Translations under genes and position numbers: made by a program
Assembly: GCA_024685975.1 (NCBI GenBank)
Contig: JAIBDZ010000008.1
Location: forward strand, 1 to 64,000
From: Piscirickettsiaceae bacterium
GTDB lineage: Bacteria > Pseudomonadota > Gammaproteobacteria > Nitrosococcales > Methylophagaceae
Length of the DNA: 64,000 nucleotides
Reading direction: 5' to 3'
Notes under the pieces: generated by a model
Told to the model about the DNA's origin: nothing
Seen by the model: the letters and a program-made list of their open reading frames with translations, nothing else
The model's database searches: none
Shown here: positions 41,948 through 50,006 of the stretch, in pieces
Layout: every line of letters begins with the position of its first letter
How positions within the stretch are numbered: the stretch's first letter is position 1

Positions 41948-44900
41948 GTGACAGCATTACGTTGGGCTACGGGCCGTTTTTCCATTCATACGACAGTTGT
42001 GATGGCTTTTTTAATTGTCACTTTGTTAATTAGCTCCGTCACGCTTGGACTGTATTATTATTTTAGCCAGTTATTAGCGCGGGATTCTGCTTTAGCTATT
42101 TATGAGCAAACAGCATCCAGTACGCATGATTTTGTTGAGCAATTAGAAAATAAAGCTGAAGAAACGGCTTTTACATTATCAAAATTTCCTAAATTAGTGG
42201 AAGACAAAGGCATTACCCATCAAACGAGGGCTGTGTTTGCTGAGACGTTAAACCGTAATCCCTTATTGTCTTTTATGACGATTGGGTTTGCTGATGGCGG
42301 TTTTTATCAGCTGATAAACCTCGATGCTAATGTCAAAATGCGAGAGCAGTTTAATGCGGTTGCCAATGATAAATGGGTAGTAGTAACGATTAGAGAAGAG
42401 CATGACAATCGTTATTTACATTTTGATTATTTAAATCATGCTTTTGAGCGTCGTTATAGCCTGCAATATCTGACGAACTATGATGTCAGAACGCGTTCTT
42501 GGTATACCCAAGCACAGACCGGGCAAGTGTATAAGAGCGAACCGTATTTGTTCCAACACTTACAAGTACCGGGGCAGGCTTATTCTATTGTGTTGGATGG
42601 TAGCCAACATGTATTAGCGATAGGTATCGCCTTACCGTCGCTGTCTGTTTTCTTATCGCAACAAACTCTGCCGAAGCAAAGCCAGATTTACCTGCATCAA
42701 AAAAATGGTGAAATCATCGCGTCTAATATTCGCCAACAAGAGCGCTTATTACCGCCGGCACCTTCGATGACTTTAACGCCAGAGCAGCAAAAGCTAGTTG
42801 CGGAGCATCCTTATTTGACGGTGTCGAATGAGTTGAATTGGCCCCCGATTAACTTTGCCAGTGCCGGTCAACCTCGTGGTTATGCCATTGATGTGTTGAC
42901 GTATATTGCCGAAATGACTGGGTTTCAATTACGTTATGTGAATGGGCTGAATTGGGATGAGATGGCGACCTTATTTGTTAATAAGGAACTCGATATCGTT
43001 CAGCCAGTATTTTATAACTTAACGCGTGAAGCGGTAGGGGATTTAAGTCATGCCTTTTTGCGTGCACCTTATGGCGTGGTGACGCGGACGGGGTATGAGT
43101 TAATTGAGAATGCTGAGCGGCTTCAAGGTAAAAAAGTCGCTATCCAACGTGGTTGGTCGTTATCTGAGCGCTTGGCTTATCATTATCCTGATATTGATAT
43201 TTATTTAGTCGATTCGGTTGAAGAAATGTTTCATGCCGTGCAAGAAGGCATTGTCGATGCCGGTATCGATACTTCAGTGGTATTAGATTATTACCTCACT
43301 TTATTTTTTGTTGAAGGAGTGATGGTTCATCCTAATCTGTCTTTTGAACCGCATACTTTTTCAACAGATCTGCATTTTATGGTGAATGATGCTTTGCCAG
43401 GTGTGACGGCATTGATTAATCAATCACTCGCCGCTTTAGGGGAAGGACATAAACAAGCCTTATTTAATAAATGGTTTAGTGAAGCCAAGACTGTCTCTAA
43501 ACCTAAAATTCTGCCTTATTCAGGCTTAATTGAGCTGATCGGTTCGCCGGAATTAATGGGGCTCAATACAGCAACGATAGATGACGAGAACTATTTTGTT
43601 TATTCATCGCCAGTGAATATGACAGAACAGGAGGGAGATTACCTCACTATTTTAACGCCTGAGTCCTCTGTAACTAGCCCCTATATGGAACGTGTCGTTA
43701 CGTCGATATGGATCACAGCTGTGTTAATTTCTCTATTGCTGCCCGTCATATGGTTATTCATACGACCGATAGCGCGGTCTATTCGAGCCTTGGCACAAGA
43801 CAGTGAAAGAATTAAACAGCGTCGATATGATGAAGTCCGTTATGTGGATAGTAATATTTCGGAGATCCATGAGCTATCACAATCGATGATGACAATGTCA
43901 TCTTCGATTCAAAGCCATGAGGCGTCGCAACAAGCGTTAATTGAATCGTTTATCGAACTAATCGCCCAAGCGATTGATGATAAATCCCCTTATACGGCGG
44001 ATCATTGTGCTCGTGTGCCGGAGCTTGCTTTTATGTTAGCTGATGCCGCTCAAGAATCCATGTCGGGTCCTTTTGCGGACTTTGGTTTTAAAACAGAAGA
44101 TGAATGGCGAGAGTTTCGTATTGGAGCGTGGTTACATGACTGCGGTAAAATCACAACGCCAGAGCATATTATTGATAAAGGGACGAAGCTTGAGACCATT
44201 TATAATCGCATTCATGAAGTCAGAATGCGTTTTGAAGTGTTATGGCGCGATGCTGAAATTCGTTATTGGATGGCTGTCGCACAAGGCGATGATAATACAG
44301 CACAACTACAATCTGATCTCGATGCTTGTCATGCCCAGTTACAAGCTGATTTTCTCTTTATCGCTTCTTGTAATGTGGGATCGGAATCATTAAGCCAAAC
44401 GGATATTGACCGTCTAAATACATTGGCGACGGTGACATGGCAGCGTCACTTTAGTGACAGAATGGGATTGTCGCCCGTTGAGGAAGCCCGTCTTGTCGGT
44501 GCTGAATCCACTTTACCTGCTACAGAGTCACTATTGAGTGATAAACCACAGCATATTGTTGCGCGGGATAAGAGTACGGATTATGACCCTAAATTAGGGA
44601 TTAATATGGTCGTCCCTGAGCATTTGTATCATTTAGGTGAAATGTATAATTTAACGGTCAGAGCGGGGACATTGACCAAAGAAGATCGGTTTAAGATCAA
44701 TGAACATATGATCAGTACGGTGAAAATGTTAGAAAGTTTGCCTTTTCCACCTGAGCTGTCCAAAGTCCCACGTTATGCTACGACGCATCACGAAACATTA
44801 ACTGGAACAGGTTATCCGCGCGGGTTATCGGCACCAGATTTATCGATGCCGGAACGCATTATGGTGGTGGCGGATGTCTTTGAAGCGTTAACCGCGGCAG

Positions 44901-45100
44901 ATAGGCCTTATAAAGAGGCTAAACCTATCAGTGAAGCGATCAGTATTTTGTATAAACTGGTTTGCAAAGGCAATATTGATGCTGATGTCTTTGAGCTATT
45001 TTTAACCAGTGGCGTTTATCGTCAATATGCGGAACGATTCTTATCAGCTGAACAACTTGATGATATTGATATTAATGCGTTTTTGCGGCCTAAATCTTAA
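41948..45100 (+). CDS. membrane sensor with Cache, solute-binding, HAMP and HD-GYP domains
   Basis: A 1050-residue signalling protein, probably a cyclic-di-GMP phosphodiesterase. I chose GTG 41948 with GGGGGA seven bases upstream. Approximate domains: TM1 16-42; dCache 50-265, with the typical YDVRTRSWYTQA; an SBP family 3 domain 275-515 (LTVSNELNWPPINFA, DVLTYIAEMTGFQLRY); a return to Cache-like sequence 525-580; TM2 585-605; HAMP 606-655; HD-GYP 665-1035. The HD motif is HDCGK (H730, D731) and the GYP motif is HHETLTGTGYPRG. About 130 extra residues lie between them, which is long for this domain. Its stop overlaps the convergent nitroreductase gene. Confidence 0.88.
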   Translation: MTALRWATGRFSIHTTVVMAFLIVTLLISSVTLGLYYYFSQLLARDSALAIYEQTASSTHDFVEQLENKAEETAFTLSKFPKLVEDKGITHQTRAVFAETLNRNPLLSFMTIGFADGGFYQLINLDANVKMREQFNAVANDKWVVVTIREEHDNRYLHFDYLNHAFERRYSLQYLTNYDVRTRSWYTQAQTGQVYKSEPYLFQHLQVPGQAYSIVLDGSQHVLAIGIALPSLSVFLSQQTLPKQSQIYLHQKNGEIIASNIRQQERLLPPAPSMTLTPEQQKLVAEHPYLTVSNELNWPPINFASAGQPRGYAIDVLTYIAEMTGFQLRYVNGLNWDEMATLFVNKELDIVQPVFYNLTREAVGDLSHAFLRAPYGVVTRTGYELIENAERLQGKKVAIQRGWSLSERLAYHYPDIDIYLVDSVEEMFHAVQEGIVDAGIDTSVVLDYYLTLFFVEGVMVHPNLSFEPHTFSTDLHFMVNDALPGVTALINQSLAALGEGHKQALFNKWFSEAKTVSKPKILPYSGLIELIGSPELMGLNTATIDDENYFVYSSPVNMTEQEGDYLTILTPESSVTSPYMERVVTSIWITAVLISLLLPVIWLFIRPIARSIRALAQDSERIKQRRYDEVRYVDSNISEIHELSQSMMTMSSSIQSHEASQQALIESFIELIAQAIDDKSPYTADHCARVPELAFMLADAAQESMSGPFADFGFKTEDEWREFRIGAWLHDCGKITTPEHIIDKGTKLETIYNRIHEVRMRFEVLWRDAEIRYWMAVAQGDDNTAQLQSDLDACHAQLQADFLFIASCNVGSESLSQTDIDRLNTLATVTWQRHFSDRMGLSPVEEARLVGAESTLPATESLLSDKPQHIVARDKSTDYDPKLGINMVVPEHLYHLGEMYNLTVRAGTLTKEDRFKINEHMISTVKMLESLPFPPELSKVPRYATTHHETLTGTGYPRGLSAPDLSMPERIMVVADVFEALTAADRPYKEAKPISEAISILYKLVCKGNIDADVFELFLTSGVYRQYAERFLSAEQLDDIDINAFLRPKS

Positions 45101-45768
45101 TCAAAAAAGTCACTAAACGTCGTCACTGATTCCCGTGGAGTCCGGTAATGATTGACGTCGGCTTCAGTATCTTCATATCCTAGGGCAATGCCACAAATAA
45201 GGTGCTTTGATTCTGGGTAACGTAAGGTTGTACGGACAATATCAGGGTATTCAGCGAGTGCTGCTTGTGGGCAGGTGGCTAATCCTTCATCCATCGCACT
45301 CAACATAACTGATTGAATAAACATACCATAATCAAGGTATGAGCCCGTTTGCATCATATTGTCCATGAAGCAAAGCAGCATGACAGGCGCATCAAAGGCC
45401 CGATAATTTGCTGCCCATTGTTCGCGGCGGCGTTCTGAATCTTGGCGGGTGATATCGAGGCTTTCATAGAGTTGAAGACCGCAGGCTCTTCTTCTCGCCG
45501 TATAAGGTTCTTCCCATTGTGTTGGGTAGTATTCATAGTCAGGTTGGGCTTTCTGACCTGCTTCAAATGCTTGTAGGATGGCAGTCTGTAAACGGTATTT
45601 TGTTTGTCCTGTGACAACCGCAATATGCCAAGGCTGGGTATTGGCGCCAGATGGCGATTGGCTGGCGGTAGCCAGAATGCGGGTAATCTGTTCTTCGGAG
45701 ACAGTTTGTCGAGTGAATGCACGGCAAGAATGGCGTTTACGAATGGCATCAGTGATAGACAATGTCAT
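45097..45768 (-). CDS. nitroreductase-family FMN oxidoreductase
   Basis: Nitroreductase-fold flavoprotein (223 residues). The FMN-phosphate motif RKRHSCRAFT at 10-19, QSPSGANTQPWHIAVVTG near 37-54, the central MFIQSVMLSAMDEGLATCPQ and C-terminal ICGIALGYEDTEADVN fit the NfnB-like group. The substrate (quinone, nitro compound or dihalogenated aromatic) is not apparent. It is downstream of the ybaN-like gene by three bases. Confidence 0.88.
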   Translation of the reverse strand: MTLSITDAIRKRHSCRAFTRQTVSEEQITRILATASQSPSGANTQPWHIAVVTGQTKYRLQTAILQAFEAGQKAQPDYEYYPTQWEEPYTARRRACGLQLYESLDITRQDSERRREQWAANYRAFDAPVMLLCFMDNMMQTGSYLDYGMFIQSVMLSAMDEGLATCPQAALAEYPDIVRTTLRYPESKHLICGIALGYEDTEADVNHYRTPRESVTTFSDFFD

Positions 45769-45771
45769 GAA

Positions 45772-46143
45772 TTAAGACTCCTTAAGATGATAGATAAACC
45801 AAAGCGCAATGCTGCCTAATCCTAGCAACATTAATTGTAACCCCGACCGACCAGATAAAATAGCGATGGAGATCCCAAAAGAGACCACAATCAACATCAT
45901 TGCTTTGATTTTGACATGGCGTTTGACAGTCTGGTTATTTTCCCATTCCTTGAGTGCGGGCCCAAACCATTTGTTATTTAATAACATACGGTGAAACCGC
46001 GGCGAACTTTTTGAAAAGCAGGCCAAGGCTAAGATTAAAAATGGGGTTGTTGGCACAATCGGTAACACGGCGCCAATTAACCCTAATATGACGGCAAGCC
46101 AACCTGCTGCCATCAAGAGGTATCGCGTTAATTTTGCTTCCAT
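45772..46143 (-). CDS. YbaN-family (DUF454) membrane protein
   Basis: Small inner-membrane protein (123 residues) of the YbaN/DUF454 family. The pattern is RYLLMAAGWLAVILGLIGAVLPIVPTTPFLILALACFSKSSPRFHRMLLNNKWFGPALKEWE, followed by two helices from about residue 80. Function is unknown. It lies two bases after efpL and three before the nitroreductase gene, so the three form one leftward operon. Confidence 0.88.
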   Translation of the reverse strand: MEAKLTRYLLMAAGWLAVILGLIGAVLPIVPTTPFLILALACFSKSSPRFHRMLLNNKWFGPALKEWENNQTVKRHVKIKAMMLIVVSFGISIAILSGRSGLQLMLLGLGSIALWFIYHLKES

Positions 46144-46145
46144 GA

Positions 46146-46712
46146 TTAGGCGCGCGACATAAACTTGCCTGTGCCAGTATTAATTTTAATGACTTCACCT
46201 TGCTCGATATATTCAGGTACTTGTACTTCTAAACCAGTGGCTAATACAGCGGGTTTTGTTCTGGCTGCTGCGGTCGCTCCTTTGATGCCGGGTGCTGTCT
46301 CAGTGATGATCATGGCAACGGCGGCGGGTAATTCTATTGCGACTAATTGGCCATCTAACAAAATCGCAGTAATGCCTTCTAGGCCTTCTAATAAGTATGG
46401 TTGTTCAGCTTCGATATCGCTATTGTTGATGGTGTATTGCTCATAATTGTCGGTATCCATAAAGGTGTAACTATCCGTATCTTGATAGGAAAACTGCACA
46501 GCTTTACGTTCGCAATCTGCTTCTTTGAAAAAGTCATCACCTTTCAGTGTTTCATCGCGTTTTTGTTTGGTTTTAAGGTGGTTAAAGCGAATTTTATATA
46601 AGGTTGATGCGCCACGGGAAGAGGGGTTTCTGACCTCAATCTCTTTGACAGAGTAGGCTTCGTCATCCATTTCGATGACCATTCCACGTTTTAGATCACT
46701 GGCTTTTGGCAT
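46146..46712 (-). CDS. efpL: EfpL (YeiP), elongation factor P-like protein
   Basis: Translation factor of the EF-P family (188 residues), but of the YeiP/EfpL branch. The loop that carries the modified residue in EF-P reads NPSSRGASTLYK with R33 at the tip, as in Escherichia coli YeiP, and TAPGIKGATAAARTKPAVLATGLEVQVPEYIEQGE closes the protein. EfpL helps ribosomes at proline and other difficult motifs and is not modified like EF-P. A separate canonical efp gene is expected elsewhere. Confidence 0.92.
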   Translation of the reverse strand: MPKASDLKRGMVIEMDDEAYSVKEIEVRNPSSRGASTLYKIRFNHLKTKQKRDETLKGDDFFKEADCERKAVQFSYQDTDSYTFMDTDNYEQYTINNSDIEAEQPYLLEGLEGITAILLDGQLVAIELPAAVAMIITETAPGIKGATAAARTKPAVLATGLEVQVPEYIEQGEVIKINTGTGKFMSRA

Positions 46713-46814
46713 ATTGTTCTCAGTCGAGTTAGCGATAATGGGGCGATATTATACCTTGTGAGCAGGCTTGAGTAGGTTAAGATAAGGGTATTGATGAAAA
46801 ATTGAGTTGTTATT

Positions 46815-47648
46815 ATGGTTGAAATTGGTCGTTTAAATTCCCTGACAGTGTTGAAAGAGGTCAGCTTTGGTGTGTATTTAGATGCTGAAGAATGGGGCGA
46901 AGTATTACTGCCCGTATCGGATGTGCCTGAAAACTGTGCTGTAGGCGATGTGCTGTCAGTTTTTTTATATTTTGATTCTGAAGATCAATTGATTGCGACA
47001 ACACGGCAACCTAAAGCCCAAGTCGGTGACTGTGTTGCGATGACAGTCGACGCTGTGAATGAGGTTGGCGCCTTTTTAGATTGGGGTTTAGCCAAACAAT
47101 TATTGGTGCCTTTTTCAGAGCAACCTAAACGGATGCAAGTCGGCGAACGACATGTGGTGTATGTCTATATTGATGATGCGTCCAAACGCATTGTTGCGAG
47201 CAGCCGTCTTAATCGTTTTTTACCTGAAACATCGCCTTATTTAAAGTCACAACAAGCCGTTTCCTTATTATTCTGTGGTCAAACAGACTTAGGTTATAAA
47301 GCGGTTGTGAATCAATCGGCGATTGGATTACTGTTTCATAGTGATGCGATTCGTCCTATTCATTACGGCGAGACCTTAAATGGGTTTATCAAACAAGTCA
47401 GGCCAGATGGTAAGCTGGATCTATGTTTACAATTGGTGACGCGTGAGGCATTAGATGCACTGTCGCAACAGATATTACGTTTTATTGAGCAACAAGGTGG
47501 AAAGATAACTTTGACTGATAAAAGCTCACCACAGGACATTATGACGCAATTTGGCGTGAGCAAATCAAGTTACAAAAAAGCATTGGGTAAATTGTATAAA
47601 CAACGACTTATCCTTATTGAACCTCAACAAATCGTGTTGGTGAAATAA
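46815..47648 (+). CDS. CvfB/YitL-type S1 RNA-binding protein
   Basis: A 277-residue protein of the CvfB family with tandem S1-like OB folds and a C-terminal winged helix. Visible segments are LTVLKEVSFGVYLDAEEWGEVLLP, GAFLDWGLAKQLLVPFSEQ, YKAVVNQSAIGLLFHSD and the end FGVSKSSYKKALGKLYKQRLILIE. The family binds RNA and in staphylococci affects virulence-gene expression; a role in bacteria such as this one is not established. It is two bases upstream of ylqF. Confidence 0.88.
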   Translation: MVEIGRLNSLTVLKEVSFGVYLDAEEWGEVLLPVSDVPENCAVGDVLSVFLYFDSEDQLIATTRQPKAQVGDCVAMTVDAVNEVGAFLDWGLAKQLLVPFSEQPKRMQVGERHVVYVYIDDASKRIVASSRLNRFLPETSPYLKSQQAVSLLFCGQTDLGYKAVVNQSAIGLLFHSDAIRPIHYGETLNGFIKQVRPDGKLDLCLQLVTREALDALSQQILRFIEQQGGKITLTDKSSPQDIMTQFGVSKSSYKKALGKLYKQRLILIEPQQIVLVK

Positions 47649-47650
47649 CG

Positions 47651-48580
47651 ATGGCTATTAATTGGTTTCCAGGCCACATGCACAAGGCCAGTAAGGAAAT
47701 GAAAAAAGTGCTGCCTCAAGTCGATTTGATGATTGAGGTGTTAGATGCGCGGATCCCTTTTAGCAGTGAAAACCCCATGCTGGCGGAGTTACGAGGCGAT
47801 AAGCCGTGTATTAAGGTTCTCAATAAAAGTGATTTGGCCGATCCTGTGATGACGCAAGATTGGCAGGAGTATTTTGAACAAGATAAAGGTGTTAAGACGA
47901 TTGCTTTGACGAGTGAGTCGCCAGAACGGATGAAAGATATTCTCAGCCTTTGCCATAAAATGTTGCCGGAAAAATCGGTCAGCGTGAAGCAAATTCAAGC
48001 GATGATTATGGGGATCCCTAATGTGGGAAAATCAACATTGATTAATCATCTTGCTGGACGAATGATTGCTAAAACGGGTAATGAACCTGCTGTGACTAAA
48101 ATGCAACAGCGGATTAAGTTAGAGCAAGGCATTGTATTGCTCGATACGCCAGGTGTGTTATGGCCAAAATTTGAAAATCAACACAGTGGCTATCGTTTAG
48201 CTGTGACAGGGGCGATCAAAGAGACAGCGATTAGTAATGAAGATATTGCCTTATATGCTGTTAATTATCTGCGGACGGTTTATCCCCAATATTTGCAAGC
48301 ACGTTATCAACTTGATGAATTAGACGAAGATGATGAAACCTTACTTTCTGCCATTGGCACGAGAAGAGGCTGTCTTCGCTCTGGGGGACGAGTAGATTTA
48401 GAACGAGCTGCAAAGGTGTTATTAACGGAGCTACGTGCAGGTACTTTAGGGCCCGTGACATTAGAATCTCCTGCCATGATGGAGGCAGAACTGGAAGAAG
48501 TTGCCCGACAGCGTGAAAAAGCGTTAGCAAAAAAAGCGGAGAAGTTGGCCAAAAAACAAAATGGGAAGCGACCTCAATAA
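47651..48580 (+). CDS. ylqF: YlqF/RbgA-type ribosome biogenesis GTPase
   Basis: Circularly permuted GTPase of 309 residues acting in large ribosomal subunit assembly. The G4 motif NKSD (58-61) precedes the P-loop GIPNVGKST near 121-129, and G3 is DTPG in LLDTPGVLWPKFEN. The N-terminal NWFPGHMHKA is the family hallmark. The C-terminus is lysine-rich, for rRNA contact. Coupled with the S1-protein gene upstream. Confidence 0.94.
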   Translation: MAINWFPGHMHKASKEMKKVLPQVDLMIEVLDARIPFSSENPMLAELRGDKPCIKVLNKSDLADPVMTQDWQEYFEQDKGVKTIALTSESPERMKDILSLCHKMLPEKSVSVKQIQAMIMGIPNVGKSTLINHLAGRMIAKTGNEPAVTKMQQRIKLEQGIVLLDTPGVLWPKFENQHSGYRLAVTGAIKETAISNEDIALYAVNYLRTVYPQYLQARYQLDELDEDDETLLSAIGTRRGCLRSGGRVDLERAAKVLLTELRAGTLGPVTLESPAMMEAELEEVARQREKALAKKAEKLAKKQNGKRPQ

Positions 48581-48605
48581 GACTTAATTTAGTGAGCGCT
48601 TAAAT

Positions 48606-48624
48606 CTAAATGATAATTATTTGC
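48606..48624. promoter_or_regulatory. Fur box
   Basis: Thirteen of 19 bases match the consensus GATAATGATAATCATTATC, with an unbroken TGATAAT core at 48611-48617. The box covers the first part of a -35 hexamer, the position expected for iron-dependent repression by Fur. Confidence 0.65.
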
Positions 48625-48649
48625 ATTTAGTTGAGTCTGCTTTTATACT
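48621..48649 (+). promoter_or_regulatory. promoter of the small-gene operon
   Basis: TTGCAT at 48621-48626 and TATACT at 48644-48649 are separated by exactly 17 bases (4/6 and 5/6 to consensus). Expected start is about 48656, 25 bases before the first start codon. Confidence 0.65.
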
Positions 48650-48680
48650 CATCATACCGACCTTAATATTGGAGGCTATG

Positions 48681-48869
48681 ATGAAAAACCAACGCTATTT
48701 AGTGTCATCAGATCATGCGATTCACCTGGCAATTGATCCGAACCGTTTAGAAACCTTAATACGTAATGGTAATTTAAATGTGACTGATTTTAGCTGCTTA
48801 GATACCTCTTCAAAACGAGGTGTGTGGGCGATGTTGCGTTCTCTTGCTGCCAGTAGGTTGAGACAATAA
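48681..48869 (+). CDS. small protein of unknown function, probably Fur-regulated
   Basis: A 62-residue protein not recognised as any family. I chose ATG 48681 because GGAGG at 48671-48675 is five bases upstream; the adjoining ATG 48678 is too close. The composition is that of a real gene: mixed charge, RYLVSSDHAIHLAID, an RNGNLNVTDFSCLD centre with one cysteine (C39), and a basic C-terminus ending SRLRQ. No signal peptide or membrane segment. A strong ribosome binding site, a 17-base-spaced promoter and a Fur box precede it. Its stop overlaps the next start by one base. Confidence 0.75.
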   Translation: MKNQRYLVSSDHAIHLAIDPNRLETLIRNGNLNVTDFSCLDTSSKRGVWAMLRSLAASRLRQ

Positions 48870-49159
48870 TGGGCTTTGATGACCAAGCTTGCTCTTCAAT
48901 GACAATTCGTTTGTTATTGGCTGCAAATGAAGAGTTGGAATCCGTTTATCGTCTCAAGTCAGAAGCCTGTGTCGCTTTGGCTTTGAGTCGTAATTACAGT
49001 CTGCTTGCACAAACAAAAACGATATTACCTGACCGATTTTCTTGGAAGAACAAAACCAAATATTGGTGGCAAGAATATTTAAAGCATTGCACCGGTAAAA
49101 ACGTTGATTTGTTGTTTTTACATGCTGAATCAGGAGCCATGCTTGAACTCGTAAAATGA
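48869..49159 (+). CDS. small protein of unknown function, coupled to the previous gene
   Basis: A 96-residue protein that I do not recognise. It starts at the ATG within TAATG, sharing one base with the upstream stop, which indicates coupled translation. A leucine- and alanine-rich helix (TIRLLLAANEELESVYRLKSEACVALALS in parts) is followed by a tryptophan-rich patch near 59-70 (FSWKNKTKYWWQEY). There are three cysteines (C8, C34, C74). No signal peptide is apparent, so it is probably cytoplasmic. It shares the Fur-box promoter of the upstream gene. Confidence 0.65.
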   Translation: MGFDDQACSSMTIRLLLAANEELESVYRLKSEACVALALSRNYSLLAQTKTILPDRFSWKNKTKYWWQEYLKHCTGKNVDLLFLHAESGAMLELVK

Positions 49160-49272
49160 TGATTTAGTCGAAACGCTCAATTTCTGGTGGAAGATTATTC
49201 ATTTAGACTATGACATCCGTGATAAGGCTGGCATTATATCTTGAGATATTGACTACGTAATCGAGCTTTTCT

Positions 49273-49989
49273 ATGTTTCATTTATTAAAGACGTGGCAGC
49301 GAATATTGGGTGTGTTGATGGCATTATTTGTCATTATGCTTGTTGCCACGGGTGTTGTATTAAATCACATTGAAGAATTGGAGTTGGATCAACGTTATTT
49401 GACTTGGCCTTGGTTACTTGAACATTATGGCGTTGCTGAGGTTGAGGCTGATCGGGTTTATTTATTAGATAATAATGTCATCTCTCAGTTTGATGAACAG
49501 ATTTTCGTTGATGCGCTCCCTGTTGCCAGTAGCTTGAAACCCATTATTGGTGGTATTCATTTAGACAATCTTACGGTTATCGCTTCAGATGATGCCTTAA
49601 TTCTATTGAATGCTGACAGTGAGTTGATTGAAAAAATGGGTGCTGATATGGGGGTACCATCACAGATCCAGAATATTGGTCTTTTTCATGGTTTGCCTGT
49701 CTTACAAACGCGCAATGGCATGTGGCGGGGCGATGAGTTATTAGAGCAGTGGGAATCGCTATCTCTGCAAGGTGTGAGTTGGAGTGAGCCTACTTCAATG
49801 CCGACCATCGTCGCTCAAGATTTGGCCCGTTATTTTTATGGGAAAGGCGTCTCTGTGGAGCAGTTTGCATTAGATTTACACAATGGACAGGTTATTGGTC
49901 CTCTAGGGAAATGGGTTTTAGATGGCATTGCCGCTATTTTGCTAATGTTATCTTTATTAGGTCTATGGACTTGGTTAAGAGGCCGGTAA
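49273..49989 (+). CDS. PepSY-associated membrane protein
   Basis: A 238-residue protein with a transmembrane helix at each end: about 10-32 (ILGVLMALFVIMLVATGVVLN) and about 215-236. Between them lies a periplasmic domain with PepSY-like ending FALDLHNGQVIGPLGKWVLDGIAA. The first helix followed by NHIEEL, and the C-terminal WLRGR, follow small PepSY_TM proteins. Such proteins often accompany iron-siderophore uptake or reductase genes. It lies 113 bases after two small genes under a Fur box and may share their control. Confidence 0.72.
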   Translation: MFHLLKTWQRILGVLMALFVIMLVATGVVLNHIEELELDQRYLTWPWLLEHYGVAEVEADRVYLLDNNVISQFDEQIFVDALPVASSLKPIIGGIHLDNLTVIASDDALILLNADSELIEKMGADMGVPSQIQNIGLFHGLPVLQTRNGMWRGDELLEQWESLSLQGVSWSEPTSMPTIVAQDLARYFYGKGVSVEQFALDLHNGQVIGPLGKWVLDGIAAILLMLSLLGLWTWLRGR

Positions 49990-50006
49990 GCGAAAAGGAG
50001 AGTGGC

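Noticed and set aside
44043..44393. Overlapping frame of 116 codons inside the HD-GYP sensor gene
   Set aside because: The sensor frame is intact through this part and the alternative has no recognisable domain or start signal.
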